Shown here piece by piece: positions 8,847 through 17,817 of a stretch of 49,258 nucleotides of DNA. Made by a program: the position numbers and the translations under genes. Source of the stretch: Desulfobacterium sp. (lineage in GTDB: Bacteria; Desulfobacterota; Desulfobacteria; Desulfobacterales; Desulfobacteraceae); assembly GCA_016342325.1 (NCBI GenBank), contig JAEINR010000045.1:1-49258 (forward strand). Direction: 5' to 3'. The notes under the pieces were generated by a model, which ran no database searches, had not been told where the DNA came from, and was given only the letters and a program-made list of their open reading frames with translations. How positions within the stretch are numbered: the first letter of the stretch is position 1; each line of letters opens with the position of its first letter.

Positions 8847-9902
8847 TTACTCCTTGTTTGATGTCGTATGATCGTTAGCTTCCACTTCCACATGGATGTC
8901 CGATGGCGCTGAGGGCGCCTCGGTTGTCTCCACCGCGGTCTCTTCAGCCGTCTCGTCGTCAGCAGCCTCCACCGACTCTTCTGCGGTCTCCTCGGATGCC
9001 TCTACTTCAGCGGCTTCGACCGCCTCTTCCGCGATCTCTTCTGCTGCCTCTACTTCGGTAGCCTCTTCCAGCTCTTCCCCAGTCTCCTCGGACGCTTCTA
9101 CTTCGGTGGCCTCTTCTGTACCGGCATCAACCGGGTCGGCCCCGGGGGCCACTGAGTCTTCAACCGCGGTGTGCCCAGTGTTATAAGGCTCCCCCACACG
9201 ATCGCTGTGTCCCCATCCGATGATGAAGAAAACCAGGAGGGCGAGTACACCAATGGAAAGAAAGAAAATCGTGGCCCGGTTCTTGACCATTTTGAGCTTT
9301 TCTCTGGATTTTGCAGGATCCGTTCCTGCAAACCAGCCCCACTTCATGCAAAGCCTGTAAAGGCCGATGGTGCCGTGGACTTCCACACAGAACAGCAGCA
9401 CAAGATAAAGGGGCCACATGGTGGAAGAAAAAACCCGGTCCGCTGAAAGGTAGGGATCGATCTGGCCGGGGTGGGTGAGCATGACAAAAAGATGAACCGA
9501 TCCCAGGAAAAACATGAAAAATCCCGTGACCACCTGCCAGTACCAGAGGTTGGTGTCACTGTGGTTCATCATGCCCATCTGGGAGCGTATGATGGTGTGC
9601 TGCTTCCAGGAGATGGGAAATTTCCTCACCCCCAGGGCGGCATGGATAATAAAAAGGGAGAACACACCCAGCACCGCAAAAAAGACGGCTGAGGGGTATC
9701 CGTGTCCCGTGTCTGAAAGGAACGAGAGTTCCATGGTTTTTGCCACAAAGTTAAAAGAGCCTTTTCCCAGCAGAATACTTCCCACCAGGAGCATGTGAAC
9801 CCACATGAACAACCCGAGCACAAGGCCGGTGCCGCTCTGGGCAAGGTCAAGCCTTGCCGGGATTCTGCTCTTTTTGATTCGGTCTTTGACTAAGCGTTCC
9901 AT
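8847..9902 (-). CDS. sdhC: Succinate dehydrogenase/fumarate reductase dihaem cytochrome b subunit with acidic tail
   Basis: Residues 1-235 are a five-helix membrane subunit of the Wolinella FrdC type. Candidate haem-ligand histidines are H36 (MWVHMLL), H87 (FIIHAAL), H137 or H144 (VHLFVMLTH) and H176 (VEVHGTIG). It anchors the SdhAB head and exchanges electrons with menaquinone (family knowledge). The odd part is residues about 245-351. This tail is built almost only of Glu, Ala, Thr, Val, Ser and Asp in loose repeats of EATEVEAxEE and EVEASEETAEE. Relatives are usually 210-260 residues and lack it. The ATG at 9902 has GGAGGATAG upstream. It is first of the sdhCAB block, 127 bp downstream of sucD. 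Confidence 0.93.
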   Translation of the reverse strand: MERLVKDRIKKSRIPARLDLAQSGTGLVLGLFMWVHMLLVGSILLGKGSFNFVAKTMELSFLSDTGHGYPSAVFFAVLGVFSLFIIHAALGVRKFPISWKQHTIIRSQMGMMNHSDTNLWYWQVVTGFFMFFLGSVHLFVMLTHPGQIDPYLSADRVFSSTMWPLYLVLLFCVEVHGTIGLYRLCMKWGWFAGTDPAKSREKLKMVKNRATIFFLSIGVLALLVFFIIGWGHSDRVGEPYNTGHTAVEDSVAPGADPVDAGTEEATEVEASEETGEELEEATEVEAAEEIAEEAVEAAEVEASEETAEESVEAADDETAEETAVETTEAPSAPSDIHVEVEANDHTTSNKE

Positions 9903-10029
9903 CTATCCTCCTTGACGACAGACGTCCTGTTCGAGGAACAATCTGCCGTCATACGTTAATGTTGATCAATGAACCTCCATAAAAGAAAACAATTGAACTC
10001 TGAAAATACACACGACTCACAACGCAATA

Positions 10030-10899
10030 TCAAAATACCTCTTTACACACCTCTCCAATGGTGCCGAGGTTCATACACACCCGGATACCGTTCTTCTCCA
10101 TGGCCTCGATCTTGGCCTGGCCCGTGCCGCTGCTGCCGCTGATGATGGCGCCGGCATGGCCCATTCTTCTTCCCGGAGGGGCGGTCAACCCTGCAATGAA
10201 TCCCACCACGGGCTTGGTCACATGGGCCTTGATGTAGGCGGCGGCCTCCTCTTCCGCGCTGCCGCCGATCTCGCCCACCATGACGATGCCCTTTGTGTCG
10301 GGATCGTTCTCAAAGGCCTCAAGCACATCAATGAAATTGGTGCCGTTCACAGGATCGCCGCCGATACCGATGCAGGTGGTCTGGCCGATGCCGAGCTTGG
10401 TGAGCTGGTCCACCACCTCGTAGGTGAGGGTCCCGGACCGTGAAATCACCCCGACAGGTCCGCCTTTCAGGTGAATCTTGCCCGGCATGATACCGATCTT
10501 GCACTCACCCGGGGTGATGATGCCCGGGCAGTTGGGACCGATGAGCCGACAGGTTTTTGTGGCGAGAAAATTCTTCACCTTTACCATGTCGAGCACGGGA
10601 ATCCCCTCCGTAATGGCCACGATGAGCTCAACCCCGCTGTCCGCCGCCTCCATGATGGCGTCGGCGCAGAACGGCGGGGGAACAAAAATCATGCTGGCGT
10701 TGGCCCCGGTGGCCTCAACCGCAGAACGAACCGTGTTAAACACCGGAACATCGTCCATGGTCTGGCCGCCCTTGCCCGGGGTGACCCCGGCAACCACATT
10801 GGTGCCGTACTCGATACACTGCCTTGTATGGAACTGGCCTTCCTTGCCCGTGATTCCCTGGACAACGAGCCTTGTTTCTTTATTCACAAATATACTCAC
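10030..10899 (-). CDS. sucD: Succinyl-CoA synthetase alpha subunit
   Basis: The 289-residue protein has the CoA-binding Rossmann region ([28 protein letters not shown]) and the phospho-histidine loop [13 protein letters not shown] near residue 246. Together with SucC it interconverts succinyl-CoA and succinate with substrate-level phosphorylation. The start is GTG at 10899, with GGGGAG six bases upstream. It lies 102 bp after sucC, a gap that contains an unusual palindrome. Its place between the mutase genes and succinate dehydrogenase suggests that it releases succinate made from methylmalonyl-CoA while conserving one nucleoside triphosphate. Confidence 0.95.
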   Translation of the reverse strand: MSIFVNKETRLVVQGITGKEGQFHTRQCIEYGTNVVAGVTPGKGGQTMDDVPVFNTVRSAVEATGANASMIFVPPPFCADAIMEAADSGVELIVAITEGIPVLDMVKVKNFLATKTCRLIGPNCPGIITPGECKIGIMPGKIHLKGGPVGVISRSGTLTYEVVDQLTKLGIGQTTCIGIGGDPVNGTNFIDVLEAFENDPDTKGIVMVGEIGGSAEEEAAAYIKAHVTKPVVGFIAGLTAPPGRRMGHAGAIISGSSGTGQAKIEAMEKNGIRVCMNLGTIGEVCKEVF

Positions 10900-10931
10900 A
10901 ACACTCTCCCCATGGCGGAAACACGCTTTTG

Positions 10932-10973
10932 CTCAAGCTGAAATTTCAGCTTAACTTTATGTTTCAGTTTGAG
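10932..10973. repeat. Nested palindrome between sucC and sucD
   Basis: AAGCTGAAATTTCAGCTT (10935-10952) is a perfect 18-bp palindrome. It sits inside a larger inverted repeat, CTCAAGCTGAAA (10932-10943) with TTTCAGTTTGAG (10962-10973), which matches at 11 of 12 positions. The two pairings exclude one another. It could tune relative sucC/sucD expression in the mRNA, or be a protein-binding site. Confidence 0.6.
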
Positions 10974-11001
10974 TTTAAGCATAAATTCCGCCCGATATGG
11001 T

Positions 11002-12159
11002 TTATATGGCTGCTGCAACCTTTGCGGCTGCATCCTTGAGATCCACGGCATTGATCAGGTTGAGACCGGATGCGGCAAGGATCTCCTTGCCCGCTTCCAC
11101 ATTGGTCCCTTCCATGCGAACAACAATGGGAATGGTAATGCCGATCTTTTTGGCGGCTGCAACAACCCCCTGGGCAAAAACATCACAGCGCAGGATGCCG
11201 CCGAAGATGTTGATGAGCACCGCCTTGACCTTTTCGTCCATGAGGATGATCCTGAAGGCGTTCTCCACCATCTCGGCCGTGGCTCCCCCCCCCACATCCA
11301 TGAAGTTGGCAGGTTCGGCCCCGGCGTTCTTGATAATATCCATGGTGGCCATGGCAAGGCCTGCACCGTTGACAATGTTGCCGACGTTCCCGTCCAGGTT
11401 AATGTAGTTGAGGTTGAACTTTGAGGCCTCCACCTCCAGGGGATCTTCCTCGTCAATATCCCTGAAGTCCAGAAGGGATCTGTGGCGATAAAGGGCGTTG
11501 GAGTCGATATCCACCTTGGCGTCCAACGCCATGACCCTGTCGTCCTTTGTGAGGATCAGGGGATTGATCTCCAGGAGGGAGCAATCGTTTTTAACAAACA
11601 GGGTGTAAAGATTCTTGAGAAGGGTTGAAAACCCCCTGAGGGCGGCCGTTGGTAGCTCGAGACCGTATCCCACCTCCCTCAAATGATAGCCCTGGATGCC
11701 CGTAAGGGGATCGACCCTCACCTTGATGATCTTTTCAGGGGTGGTGGCGGCAACCTCTTCGATGTCCATGCCGCCTTCCTGGCTGGCCATGATCACGATA
11801 CCGGCCGTGGCCCTGTCCACCAGGAGACTTAAATACAGCTCTTTTTCGATCTCCTGGCCCGCCTCCACCAGAAGCTTTTTCACCAATCGACCTTCAGGAC
11901 CGGTCTGGTGGGTCACAAGGGTCATGCCAAGGATCTCGTCGGCAAACGCTTTTGCTTCTGCTTCGGAAGCGGCAAGCTTAACGCCCCCGCCCTTTCCCCG
12001 GCCCCCTGCATGGATCTGGGCCTTGACAACCACCGGATAGGCGCCAAGTCCCTTGGCGACATCCACGGCCTCTTCCACGGAAAAGGCTACGCCCCCGTCC
12101 GGCACTGGAACACCAAAGGTCCTGAACAACTCCTTTGCCTGGTATTCATGTATCTTCAT
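11002..12159 (-). CDS. sucC: Succinyl-CoA synthetase beta subunit
   Basis: This 385-residue ATP-grasp protein begins [12 protein letters not shown], the usual SucC N-terminus. The ATG at 12159 with AAGGA upstream is preferred over the TTG two codons earlier. Visible family features are [17 protein letters not shown], the grasp lid, [13 protein letters not shown] (metal-binding residues) and the C-terminal [16 protein letters not shown] power-helix region. It binds the nucleotide and, with SucD, makes or breaks succinyl-CoA in the cytoplasm. Nucleotide preference (ADP or GDP) is not evident. It follows meaB after a gap filled by a 28-bp-arm palindromic repeat. Confidence 0.95.
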   Translation of the reverse strand: MKIHEYQAKELFRTFGVPVPDGGVAFSVEEAVDVAKGLGAYPVVVKAQIHAGGRGKGGGVKLAASEAEAKAFADEILGMTLVTHQTGPEGRLVKKLLVEAGQEIEKELYLSLLVDRATAGIVIMASQEGGMDIEEVAATTPEKIIKVRVDPLTGIQGYHLREVGYGLELPTAALRGFSTLLKNLYTLFVKNDCSLLEINPLILTKDDRVMALDAKVDIDSNALYRHRSLLDFRDIDEEDPLEVEASKFNLNYINLDGNVGNIVNGAGLAMATMDIIKNAGAEPANFMDVGGGATAEMVENAFRIILMDEKVKAVLINIFGGILRCDVFAQGVVAAAKKIGITIPIVVRMEGTNVEAGKEILAASGLNLINAVDLKDAAAKVAAAI

Positions 12160-12178
12160 AATCAATCCTTATATAATC

Positions 12179-12239
12179 GGGGTCAGGCTTAGCTTATTAC
12201 GCTTTTTATTTAAAAGCGTAATAAGCTAAGCCTGACCCC
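12179..12239. repeat. REP-like palindromic element, copy 1 (28-bp perfect arms)
   Basis: The left arm (12179-12206) begins GGGGTCAGGCTTAGCTTATT and is perfectly complementary to the right arm (12212-12239) across 28 bp, with a five-base loop. The outer 20 bp recur at 47346-47416 and 21436-21455. It fills the gap between meaB and sucC and will form a very stable hairpin in the operon mRNA. No REP-associated transposase lies in this window. Confidence 0.9.
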
Positions 12240-12245
12240 ATATGT

Positions 12246-13241
12246 TTATAGATATGACAACAACTCCTCGGCCGCAGCCGAGGGTGATATCCGCTCCTGT
12301 TGTACCGCTCCTGATATTTCCGGGATTCTCTTGGAAATGCGATGGTTCTGCTTGAACCTCGCCTTAAGCCCCTCGTCCACAAGGGTCCACATCCAGGAGA
12401 GGGACTGACGTTTTCTTCGCAGGGCAAACTCCCCTGTTTCAGTCATAATTTTTCGATGTTCAAGAACGGTCTCCCACACATTGCGGGTTCCGTTTTCAAT
12501 GATTGAACTGCAGGTGAGAACCGGGGGCCGCCAGGAAGGCGATTCCGGGGTGACGATGTGCATGGCGATCTCAAACTCCAGCCGGGCCTTTTCCGCCCGG
12601 TCGATGTTGTCACCGTCGCACTTGTTGATGGCAATGGCGTCCGCCACCTCAAGCACTCCTTTTTTGATTCCCTGGAGTTCGTCACCGGCACCGGTTATCA
12701 TGAGGGCAAGGAAGCAATCGACCATGGTGGCCACGCTGGTCTCGGACTGGCCCACCCCCACGGTCTCCACAAGGACCACGTCATAGCCTGCGGCCTCGCA
12801 CACAAGAAGACTCTCCCGGGTCTTTGCCGCCACCCCGCCCAGGGTCTCCCCCGAGGGAGAGGGCCGGATAAAGGTGGCAGGATGGGCCGCAAGCTTTTCC
12901 ATGCGGGTCTTGTCCCCCAGGATGCTGCCGCCACTCCTGCTGCTGGAGGGATCCACCGCAAGCACGGCAACCTTGTACCCTTCCTCCACAAGCAAGATAC
13001 CCAGGTTTTCCACAAAGGTGGATTTCCCTACCCCGGGCACCCCGGTGATACCAAGACGCACGGATTTCCCCGTGTATGGAAGCAGGCCTTCCATCATCTT
13101 TGCGGCACGCTTCCGGTGTTCCGGAAGCGAGCTCTCCACCAGGGTGATGGCCTTGGCAATGCTCCGCCGCTGACCGTTGAGCACCCCGTCTACATACAGT
13201 TTCAAATCAAACCCATTTGTGTCAGTCATGGGCACACTCAC
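12246..13241 (-). CDS. meaB: Methylmalonyl-CoA mutase chaperone GTPase (MeaB/ArgK family)
   Basis: The 331-residue G3E-family P-loop GTPase has Walker [10 protein letters not shown], the switch region [28 protein letters not shown] and the base-recognition NKCDGDN. MeaB proteins gate adenosylcobalamin delivery to, and protect, the mutase; the neighbouring mutase gene confirms the pairing. A GTG at 13241 overlaps the mutase stop (GTGA), which suggests translational coupling; an ATG four codons later (13229) is the alternative start. Neither has a strong Shine-Dalgarno. Confidence 0.93.
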   Translation of the reverse strand: MSVPMTDTNGFDLKLYVDGVLNGQRRSIAKAITLVESSLPEHRKRAAKMMEGLLPYTGKSVRLGITGVPGVGKSTFVENLGILLVEEGYKVAVLAVDPSSSRSGGSILGDKTRMEKLAAHPATFIRPSPSGETLGGVAAKTRESLLVCEAAGYDVVLVETVGVGQSETSVATMVDCFLALMITGAGDELQGIKKGVLEVADAIAINKCDGDNIDRAEKARLEFEIAMHIVTPESPSWRPPVLTCSSIIENGTRNVWETVLEHRKIMTETGEFALRRKRQSLSWMWTLVDEGLKARFKQNHRISKRIPEISGAVQQERISPSAAAEELLSYL

Positions 13242-15361
13242 GCGCCAATGGCATTCAGGGTCCGGTTGGCCGAATCGGTCACCACGGTGCCGGGCCCGAA
13301 GATCTCCACGGCGCCGGCCTCGGTCAGAAAATCATAGTCACAGGGCGGAATGATGCCCCCCACAACCACCCGTATGTCATCGGCCCCTTCCTGTTTCAAC
13401 GCTTTGATCAGGGCGGGCACCAGGGTCTTATGACCGGCGGCAAGGCTTGAAACCCCCACCACATGGACATCGTTCTCAACGGCCATGCGGGCCGCCTCTT
13501 CAGGGGTTTGGAACATGGGGCTGATATCCACATCAAAGCCGAAATCCGCATAGGCCGTGGCAATCACCTTGATGCCCCGGTCATGGCCGTCCTGGCCCAT
13601 CTTGGTCAGGAGAATCCTGGGTCGTCTGCCCGAGGTTTTCTCAAAATCTTCGGTCCGCTTTCGAAGGGAAGCAAGAACCTCGGAATCGCCGCACTCTGAG
13701 GCGTAGACCCCGGAGATGCACTGGGTGGTGGCCACAAACCTGCCAAACACCTTTTCCATGGCATCGGAAACCTCGCCCACGGTGGCCCGGGCCCTGATCG
13801 CCTCAATGGCTGCGGCCAGAAGGTTGGCGTCACCCTCTGCGGCCTTGGTAAGGGCCTCCAGGGCTGCATTCACCCGGTCGGCATCCCGGGTCGCCTTAAT
13901 GGTATTGAGCCGTTCAATCTGTTCCACCCGAACATCATCGGAGATCTCAAGCACATCCAGGGGAATCTCCTCGTCCAGGGTATATTTGTTCACGCCAACA
14001 ATCACGTCCTTGCCCTGGTCGATCCGGGCCTGGCGCCTTGCTGCCACCTCTTCGATGCGCATCTTGGGCATACCGGTCTCAATGGCCTTTGCCATACCGC
14101 CCAGATCCTCAACCTCCTTTAATATCTTCCGAACCTCATCAACGATATTCTGGGTCAGGGATTCCACATAGTAGGAGCCGCCAAGGGGATCCACAACGCT
14201 TGTCACCTTGGACTCCTCCTGGACGATAATCTGGGTGTTCCTGGCGATGCGGGCCGAGGTCTCGGTGGGCAGGCCCACGGCCTCGTCAAAGCTGTTGGTG
14301 TGCAGACTCTGGGTGCCGCCGAGCACGGCTGACATGCATTCCAGGGTGGTGCGGATGATATTGTTGTAGGGATCCTGCTGGGTCAGGCTCCAGCCCGAGG
14401 TCTGGCAATGGGTCCTGAGCATCTTGGATTTGGGATTTTTGGGATTGAATTGCCCCATGAGTTCGGCCCAGAGAAACCGGGCCGCCCTGAGCATGGCGAT
14501 ATCCATGAAAAAGTTCATGCCGATGCCAAAAAAGAAGGAAAGTCTGGGGGCAAAGGAATCAATGTCTAGCCCTGCGCCCATGGCCGCCTTGGCATACTCA
14601 AGGCCGTCGGCCAGGGTAAACGCCGTCTGGAGCACACTGTCCGCACCCGCTTCCATCATGTGGTAGCCGCTGATGCTCACCGTGTTGTACTTGGGCATTT
14701 TCTCGGAACAATACGCGATGATATCTGAAATAATCCGCATGGAGGGCGTCGGGGGATAAATGTAGGTGTTTCTTGTCAGGTACTCCTTGAGGATATCGTT
14801 CTGGATGGTTCCCGTAAGCTGTTCGGGTTTGACACCCTGCTCTTCCGCGGCCACGATATAGCCGGCAAGGATAGGCAGCACGGCCCCGTTCATGGTCATG
14901 GACACCGACATCTTATCCAGGGGGATCTGGTCAAAGAGGATCTTCATGTCCTCCACGGAATCCACGGCCACCCCGGCCTTTCCGACATCGCCGGAAACCC
15001 TGGGATGATCCGAATCGTATCCCCTGTGGGTGGCAAGGTCAAATGCCACGGAGAGCCCCTTCTGGCCTGCGGCAAGGTTTTTGCGATAAAACGCGTTGGA
15101 CTCCTTGGCCGTTGAGAATCCGGCATACTGCCGAATGGTCCAGGGTCTTCCTGCATACATGGTGGCCTTGGGGCCTCTTACAAAGGGTTCAAATCCGGGA
15201 AGGTTATCCATGAACTCGACCTTGTCCAGGTCTTTGGCTGTGTAAAGGGGATTGATTGTGATCCCCTCCGGCGTCGGGGTCTCCAGGGATTCCAGAGATT
15301 TTCCCCTTAGTTCTTTTGCTGCAAGTTCTTTCCAGGTGTTTAGATCAGGACTTTGTGACAT
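13238..15361 (-). CDS. mcm: Methylmalonyl-CoA mutase, single-chain catalytic subunit
   Basis: The 707-residue protein combines the TIM-barrel substrate domain (residues about 1-540; [44 protein letters not shown]) with a C-terminal cobalamin-binding domain carrying the base-off signature DGHDRG ([13 protein letters not shown]) and a GG motif ([12 protein letters not shown]). It isomerises (R)-methylmalonyl-CoA to succinyl-CoA using adenosylcobalamin. The Q-T-S-G-W-S stretch and adjacent Tyr residues are typical of the methylmalonyl enzyme, not of isobutyryl-CoA mutases. The ATG at 15361 is chosen because AAGGAA lies just upstream; an ATG six codons earlier has no ribosome site. It lies between mce and meaB. 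Confidence 0.95.
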   Translation of the reverse strand: MSQSPDLNTWKELAAKELRGKSLESLETPTPEGITINPLYTAKDLDKVEFMDNLPGFEPFVRGPKATMYAGRPWTIRQYAGFSTAKESNAFYRKNLAAGQKGLSVAFDLATHRGYDSDHPRVSGDVGKAGVAVDSVEDMKILFDQIPLDKMSVSMTMNGAVLPILAGYIVAAEEQGVKPEQLTGTIQNDILKEYLTRNTYIYPPTPSMRIISDIIAYCSEKMPKYNTVSISGYHMMEAGADSVLQTAFTLADGLEYAKAAMGAGLDIDSFAPRLSFFFGIGMNFFMDIAMLRAARFLWAELMGQFNPKNPKSKMLRTHCQTSGWSLTQQDPYNNIIRTTLECMSAVLGGTQSLHTNSFDEAVGLPTETSARIARNTQIIVQEESKVTSVVDPLGGSYYVESLTQNIVDEVRKILKEVEDLGGMAKAIETGMPKMRIEEVAARRQARIDQGKDVIVGVNKYTLDEEIPLDVLEISDDVRVEQIERLNTIKATRDADRVNAALEALTKAAEGDANLLAAAIEAIRARATVGEVSDAMEKVFGRFVATTQCISGVYASECGDSEVLASLRKRTEDFEKTSGRRPRILLTKMGQDGHDRGIKVIATAYADFGFDVDISPMFQTPEEAARMAVENDVHVVGVSSLAAGHKTLVPALIKALKQEGADDIRVVVGGIIPPCDYDFLTEAGAVEIFGPGTVVTDSANRTLNAIGA

Positions 15362-15478
15362 TGAAAATTCCTTATTCATCCGGGATGGCAAACCACCATC
15401 CGTTCGATTAACGGCAAATTTCTTATGACAACAAACATTACAACTTAAAACGTTACAACTTAAACAGATTGTGTACAG

Positions 15479-15883
15479 CTAATCCCTCTGGCAAAGTTCC
15501 ACCAGTACACCGGATGTCGCCTTGGGATGAAGGAATGCGATCTTTGCACCCCCGGCTCCCATTCGCGGCGTCTCATCAATGAGGCGGATCCCTTTGGCTT
15601 TGAGCTCCTCAAGGGCCTCTTCGATGTTTTCCACCCGGAATGCAACATGCTGGATGCCTTCGCCTTTTTTATCAATGTACTTTGCGACAGGACCGTCGTC
15701 GGAGGTTGATTCGAGGAGTTCGACCTCACTCTCTCCAACGGGCAGAAACGCCGTGGTCACCTTCTGGGCATCCACGGTTTCAGTTCCAGCGAATTCCATG
15801 CCCAGAACGTCTACCCAGAAATTTTTTCCTTTATCGATGCTCTTTACCGCAATTCCCAGGTGATCAATTTTTAAGATGTTCAT
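15479..15883 (-). CDS. mce: Methylmalonyl-CoA epimerase
   Basis: The 134-residue vicinal-oxygen-chelate protein has two beta-alpha-beta repeats. Likely metal ligands are the His of KIDHLGIAV, the Glu of EVELLE, the His of GIQHVAFRV and the Glu of VLVELC. It racemises (S)- and (R)-methylmalonyl-CoA, delivering the isomer the mutase needs. AGGAGG lies at ideal distance before the ATG. It is the first gene of the operon, upstream of mcm by 117 bp. It lies about 220 bp downstream of the barrel-protein stop and beyond a terminator, so a promoter is expected in 15884-16000. Confidence 0.93.
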   Translation of the reverse strand: MNILKIDHLGIAVKSIDKGKNFWVDVLGMEFAGTETVDAQKVTTAFLPVGESEVELLESTSDDGPVAKYIDKKGEGIQHVAFRVENIEEALEELKAKGIRLIDETPRMGAGGAKIAFLHPKATSGVLVELCQRD

Positions 15884-16000
15884 TTATCCTCCTGTTACAT
15901 TGTGCGTAAAATTGTTATTTATAGATGATCCAATGAACAAACAAAGTCAACCCAAAACAGTGTTTACACTTCTTTTTTTCTTCTATTTTTACTAATCCCA
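15884..16000 (-). promoter_or_regulatory. Putative promoter region of the mce-to-fum operon
   Basis: Read on the minus strand, TTGACT is followed after 21 bases by TATAAA, which is longer than the usual 17. AGTGTTTACACT (15960-15971), a 5-bp-arm inverted repeat, lies just upstream. The AGGAGG of mce is at the other end. The region lies directly after the terminator of the upstream gene, which supports a new transcription start here, but the exact promoter is not certain. Confidence 0.4.
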
Positions 16001-16042
16001 TAAAAAATGCTCTTCCGGGCCTCAGCCACGCCCCGGAAGAGC
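16001..16042 (-). terminator. Rho-independent terminator of the acyl-CoA/barrel-protein run
   Basis: GCTCTTCCGGG (16009-16019) pairs perfectly with CCCGGAAGAGC (16032-16042). On the minus strand the stem is followed by ATTTTTTA. A second GC-rich hairpin (CCTGGCCC with GGGCCAGG, 16057-16079) stands between it and the stop codon at 16101. The pair cleanly separates the acyl-CoA locus from the methylmalonyl-CoA operon. Confidence 0.92.
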
Positions 16043-16100
16043 ACCTCACATTTTCGCCTGGCCCCTCCCCTGGGCCAGGCCATGGTACGGAGAATTTAGT

Positions 16101-17732
16101 TTAAAAATTCCAGATAAATTCGGCGGCCACACGACTTGCGATATCATCACTCTGGGTACCACTCAGGGCTGTTGTGGCATCTTTTACGCCATCCCCGGGA
16201 AAGAAAAAGGAAAACTGTCCTTTTATAAAGGTACTTTTACTCAAGGCAAGGGTGATTTCATTGTCCCACTCGGTTCCCACATAACCCGATTCCACCTGGG
16301 TATTTGTTCGGCCGTCGGCAAAACTTGTCACCACAAAGTCTTCGTTCCAGATAAAAGCGTTTATGTTGGTTTTATAGATGAGAAACCGCTTGGGAGTGGC
16401 CTTAATCCCAAAGGAGAACATGGTCAGCCCGGGATTGTCCCCCCGGCCCCCGCCCAGACCGGCCGTGTTCTGCAACCCGCCTGTTATCACCGGGGTGCCA
16501 TTGCCGTAGAGTTCGGGCAGATATCCGTAGAGCATTGACCCCAGGGTAAAGTTGGTGTCACCAATGATGGTGTTTTCCCCGCCCCATCTTCGGGAGAATC
16601 TCTGGGTATTTTCAACGCCCTGGTAGCCGCCCAGGGTATCATCATTGGCATCATCATCCCCGGATGTGTAGAGGACACCCAAATGGGGCTTGAGACTGAA
16701 CCCCACAGCCTCTTTTAATTCATAGGTCAGATCCAGGGCAAAGGCACAGGCGCTGATGTCAAAATCATCCTGGGCAAGTCCGGTATCATCTGCATTACCA
16801 AATTGATAAACGCCTTCCAGGAGAAGTTCCAATCCGCCGAAAGTACCAATATAATATGCGCCCACATGATGGGAATCGACCACGGGAGAATCTGAACCGG
16901 TGATGCCAAGAGCCCCGCTGGTGACAGAACCTAGGAAATCGTTGATCGGTATTTTTCGAATCCGGTCATAGGCATACATGAATCTCACGGTGTTGGTGTC
17001 ATTGATCTCATAATCAACAAAGCCCGCATATAAACTTCTGTCATTATTCTCATCATTATCAAGGGTGGCGATGCTGGTTTGAAAATCGTTCTCCATGAGT
17101 TTAAAATAACCCACATTAAATTTAAGGGCGCCGCTGCCGCCGGTGAGCCAGAACCCCGGGTTGTCGTCTGCGTACAAAAGCGCTCCGCCATTGTAGACAT
17201 CCATCTCCCAGATATCCCATCCTGCATGGAAACGCAGATTATAGGGTAATGCCATGGTGCCGTGGAGGCGCTCAAGACCGAAATTACTGGAATCCGCACT
17301 TTTTCCACCGCGATTATCAACGGTGCCGTTTTCAACGGGCCGGTCAAACTCCAGGGCGGCATAAAATGTCCATTTCCTGTCCTTGGGTATGGCATTGAAA
17401 TAGAGTTTGCTTTCCGTACGAATATAGGAATTTGCGATACTTCCGGATTCGTTCATATGGTTATTAAAAAAGGAATCGTTGAGCATCCCCCCCAGATAGG
17501 CGGATACATTGTCGGACATTCCAAAATCCCAGCTGTTTTCAGAGGTGGGAATGATTCTTACCAGCCCGCCGAAACTCATCTGGATGTCCTTGGTGGTGGC
17601 GATGGTGATGCTTCCAGGTCCCACAAGAATATCTTCGGTAATGTCCTGAACCTCATCCTGCGCAAATCCAATGCCAATGGTAAACCCCATGATCAATAGA
17701 ATAGAACAAACACTTACCAACGCTTTTTTCAT
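16101..17732 (-). CDS. Outer-membrane beta-barrel protein (porin-like)
   Basis: The 543-residue protein starts with a clear signal peptide (MKKALVSVCSILLIMGF to GFAQ). Much of it alternates hydrophobic and polar residues, as in barrel strands (YAGFVDYEIND, AAEFIWNF), and it ends in Phe, as outer-membrane barrels do. LRFHAGWDIWEMDVYNGGALLY-like strands (longer than 20 residues if extended) and many Asp/Asn/Gly turns support this. No specific family is recognised. It is the last gene before the terminator of the minus-strand acyl-CoA run, 85 bp after an acyl-CoA ligase. A role in bringing hydrophobic acids across the outer membrane is therefore plausible but inferred from context alone. Confidence 0.75.
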   Translation of the reverse strand: MKKALVSVCSILLIMGFTIGIGFAQDEVQDITEDILVGPGSITIATTKDIQMSFGGLVRIIPTSENSWDFGMSDNVSAYLGGMLNDSFFNNHMNESGSIANSYIRTESKLYFNAIPKDRKWTFYAALEFDRPVENGTVDNRGGKSADSSNFGLERLHGTMALPYNLRFHAGWDIWEMDVYNGGALLYADDNPGFWLTGGSGALKFNVGYFKLMENDFQTSIATLDNDENNDRSLYAGFVDYEINDTNTVRFMYAYDRIRKIPINDFLGSVTSGALGITGSDSPVVDSHHVGAYYIGTFGGLELLLEGVYQFGNADDTGLAQDDFDISACAFALDLTYELKEAVGFSLKPHLGVLYTSGDDDANDDTLGGYQGVENTQRFSRRWGGENTIIGDTNFTLGSMLYGYLPELYGNGTPVITGGLQNTAGLGGGRGDNPGLTMFSFGIKATPKRFLIYKTNINAFIWNEDFVVTSFADGRTNTQVESGYVGTEWDNEITLALSKSTFIKGQFSFFFPGDGVKDATTALSGTQSDDIASRVAAEFIWNF

Positions 17733-17817
17733 GTTTTTTCTCCCATTTTTTTCGTCAGAGTGAATAAAACCGGTGATGATAAAAGAGAGTTTTTTTACTG
17801 CTCAGCCCAGGGTATCT

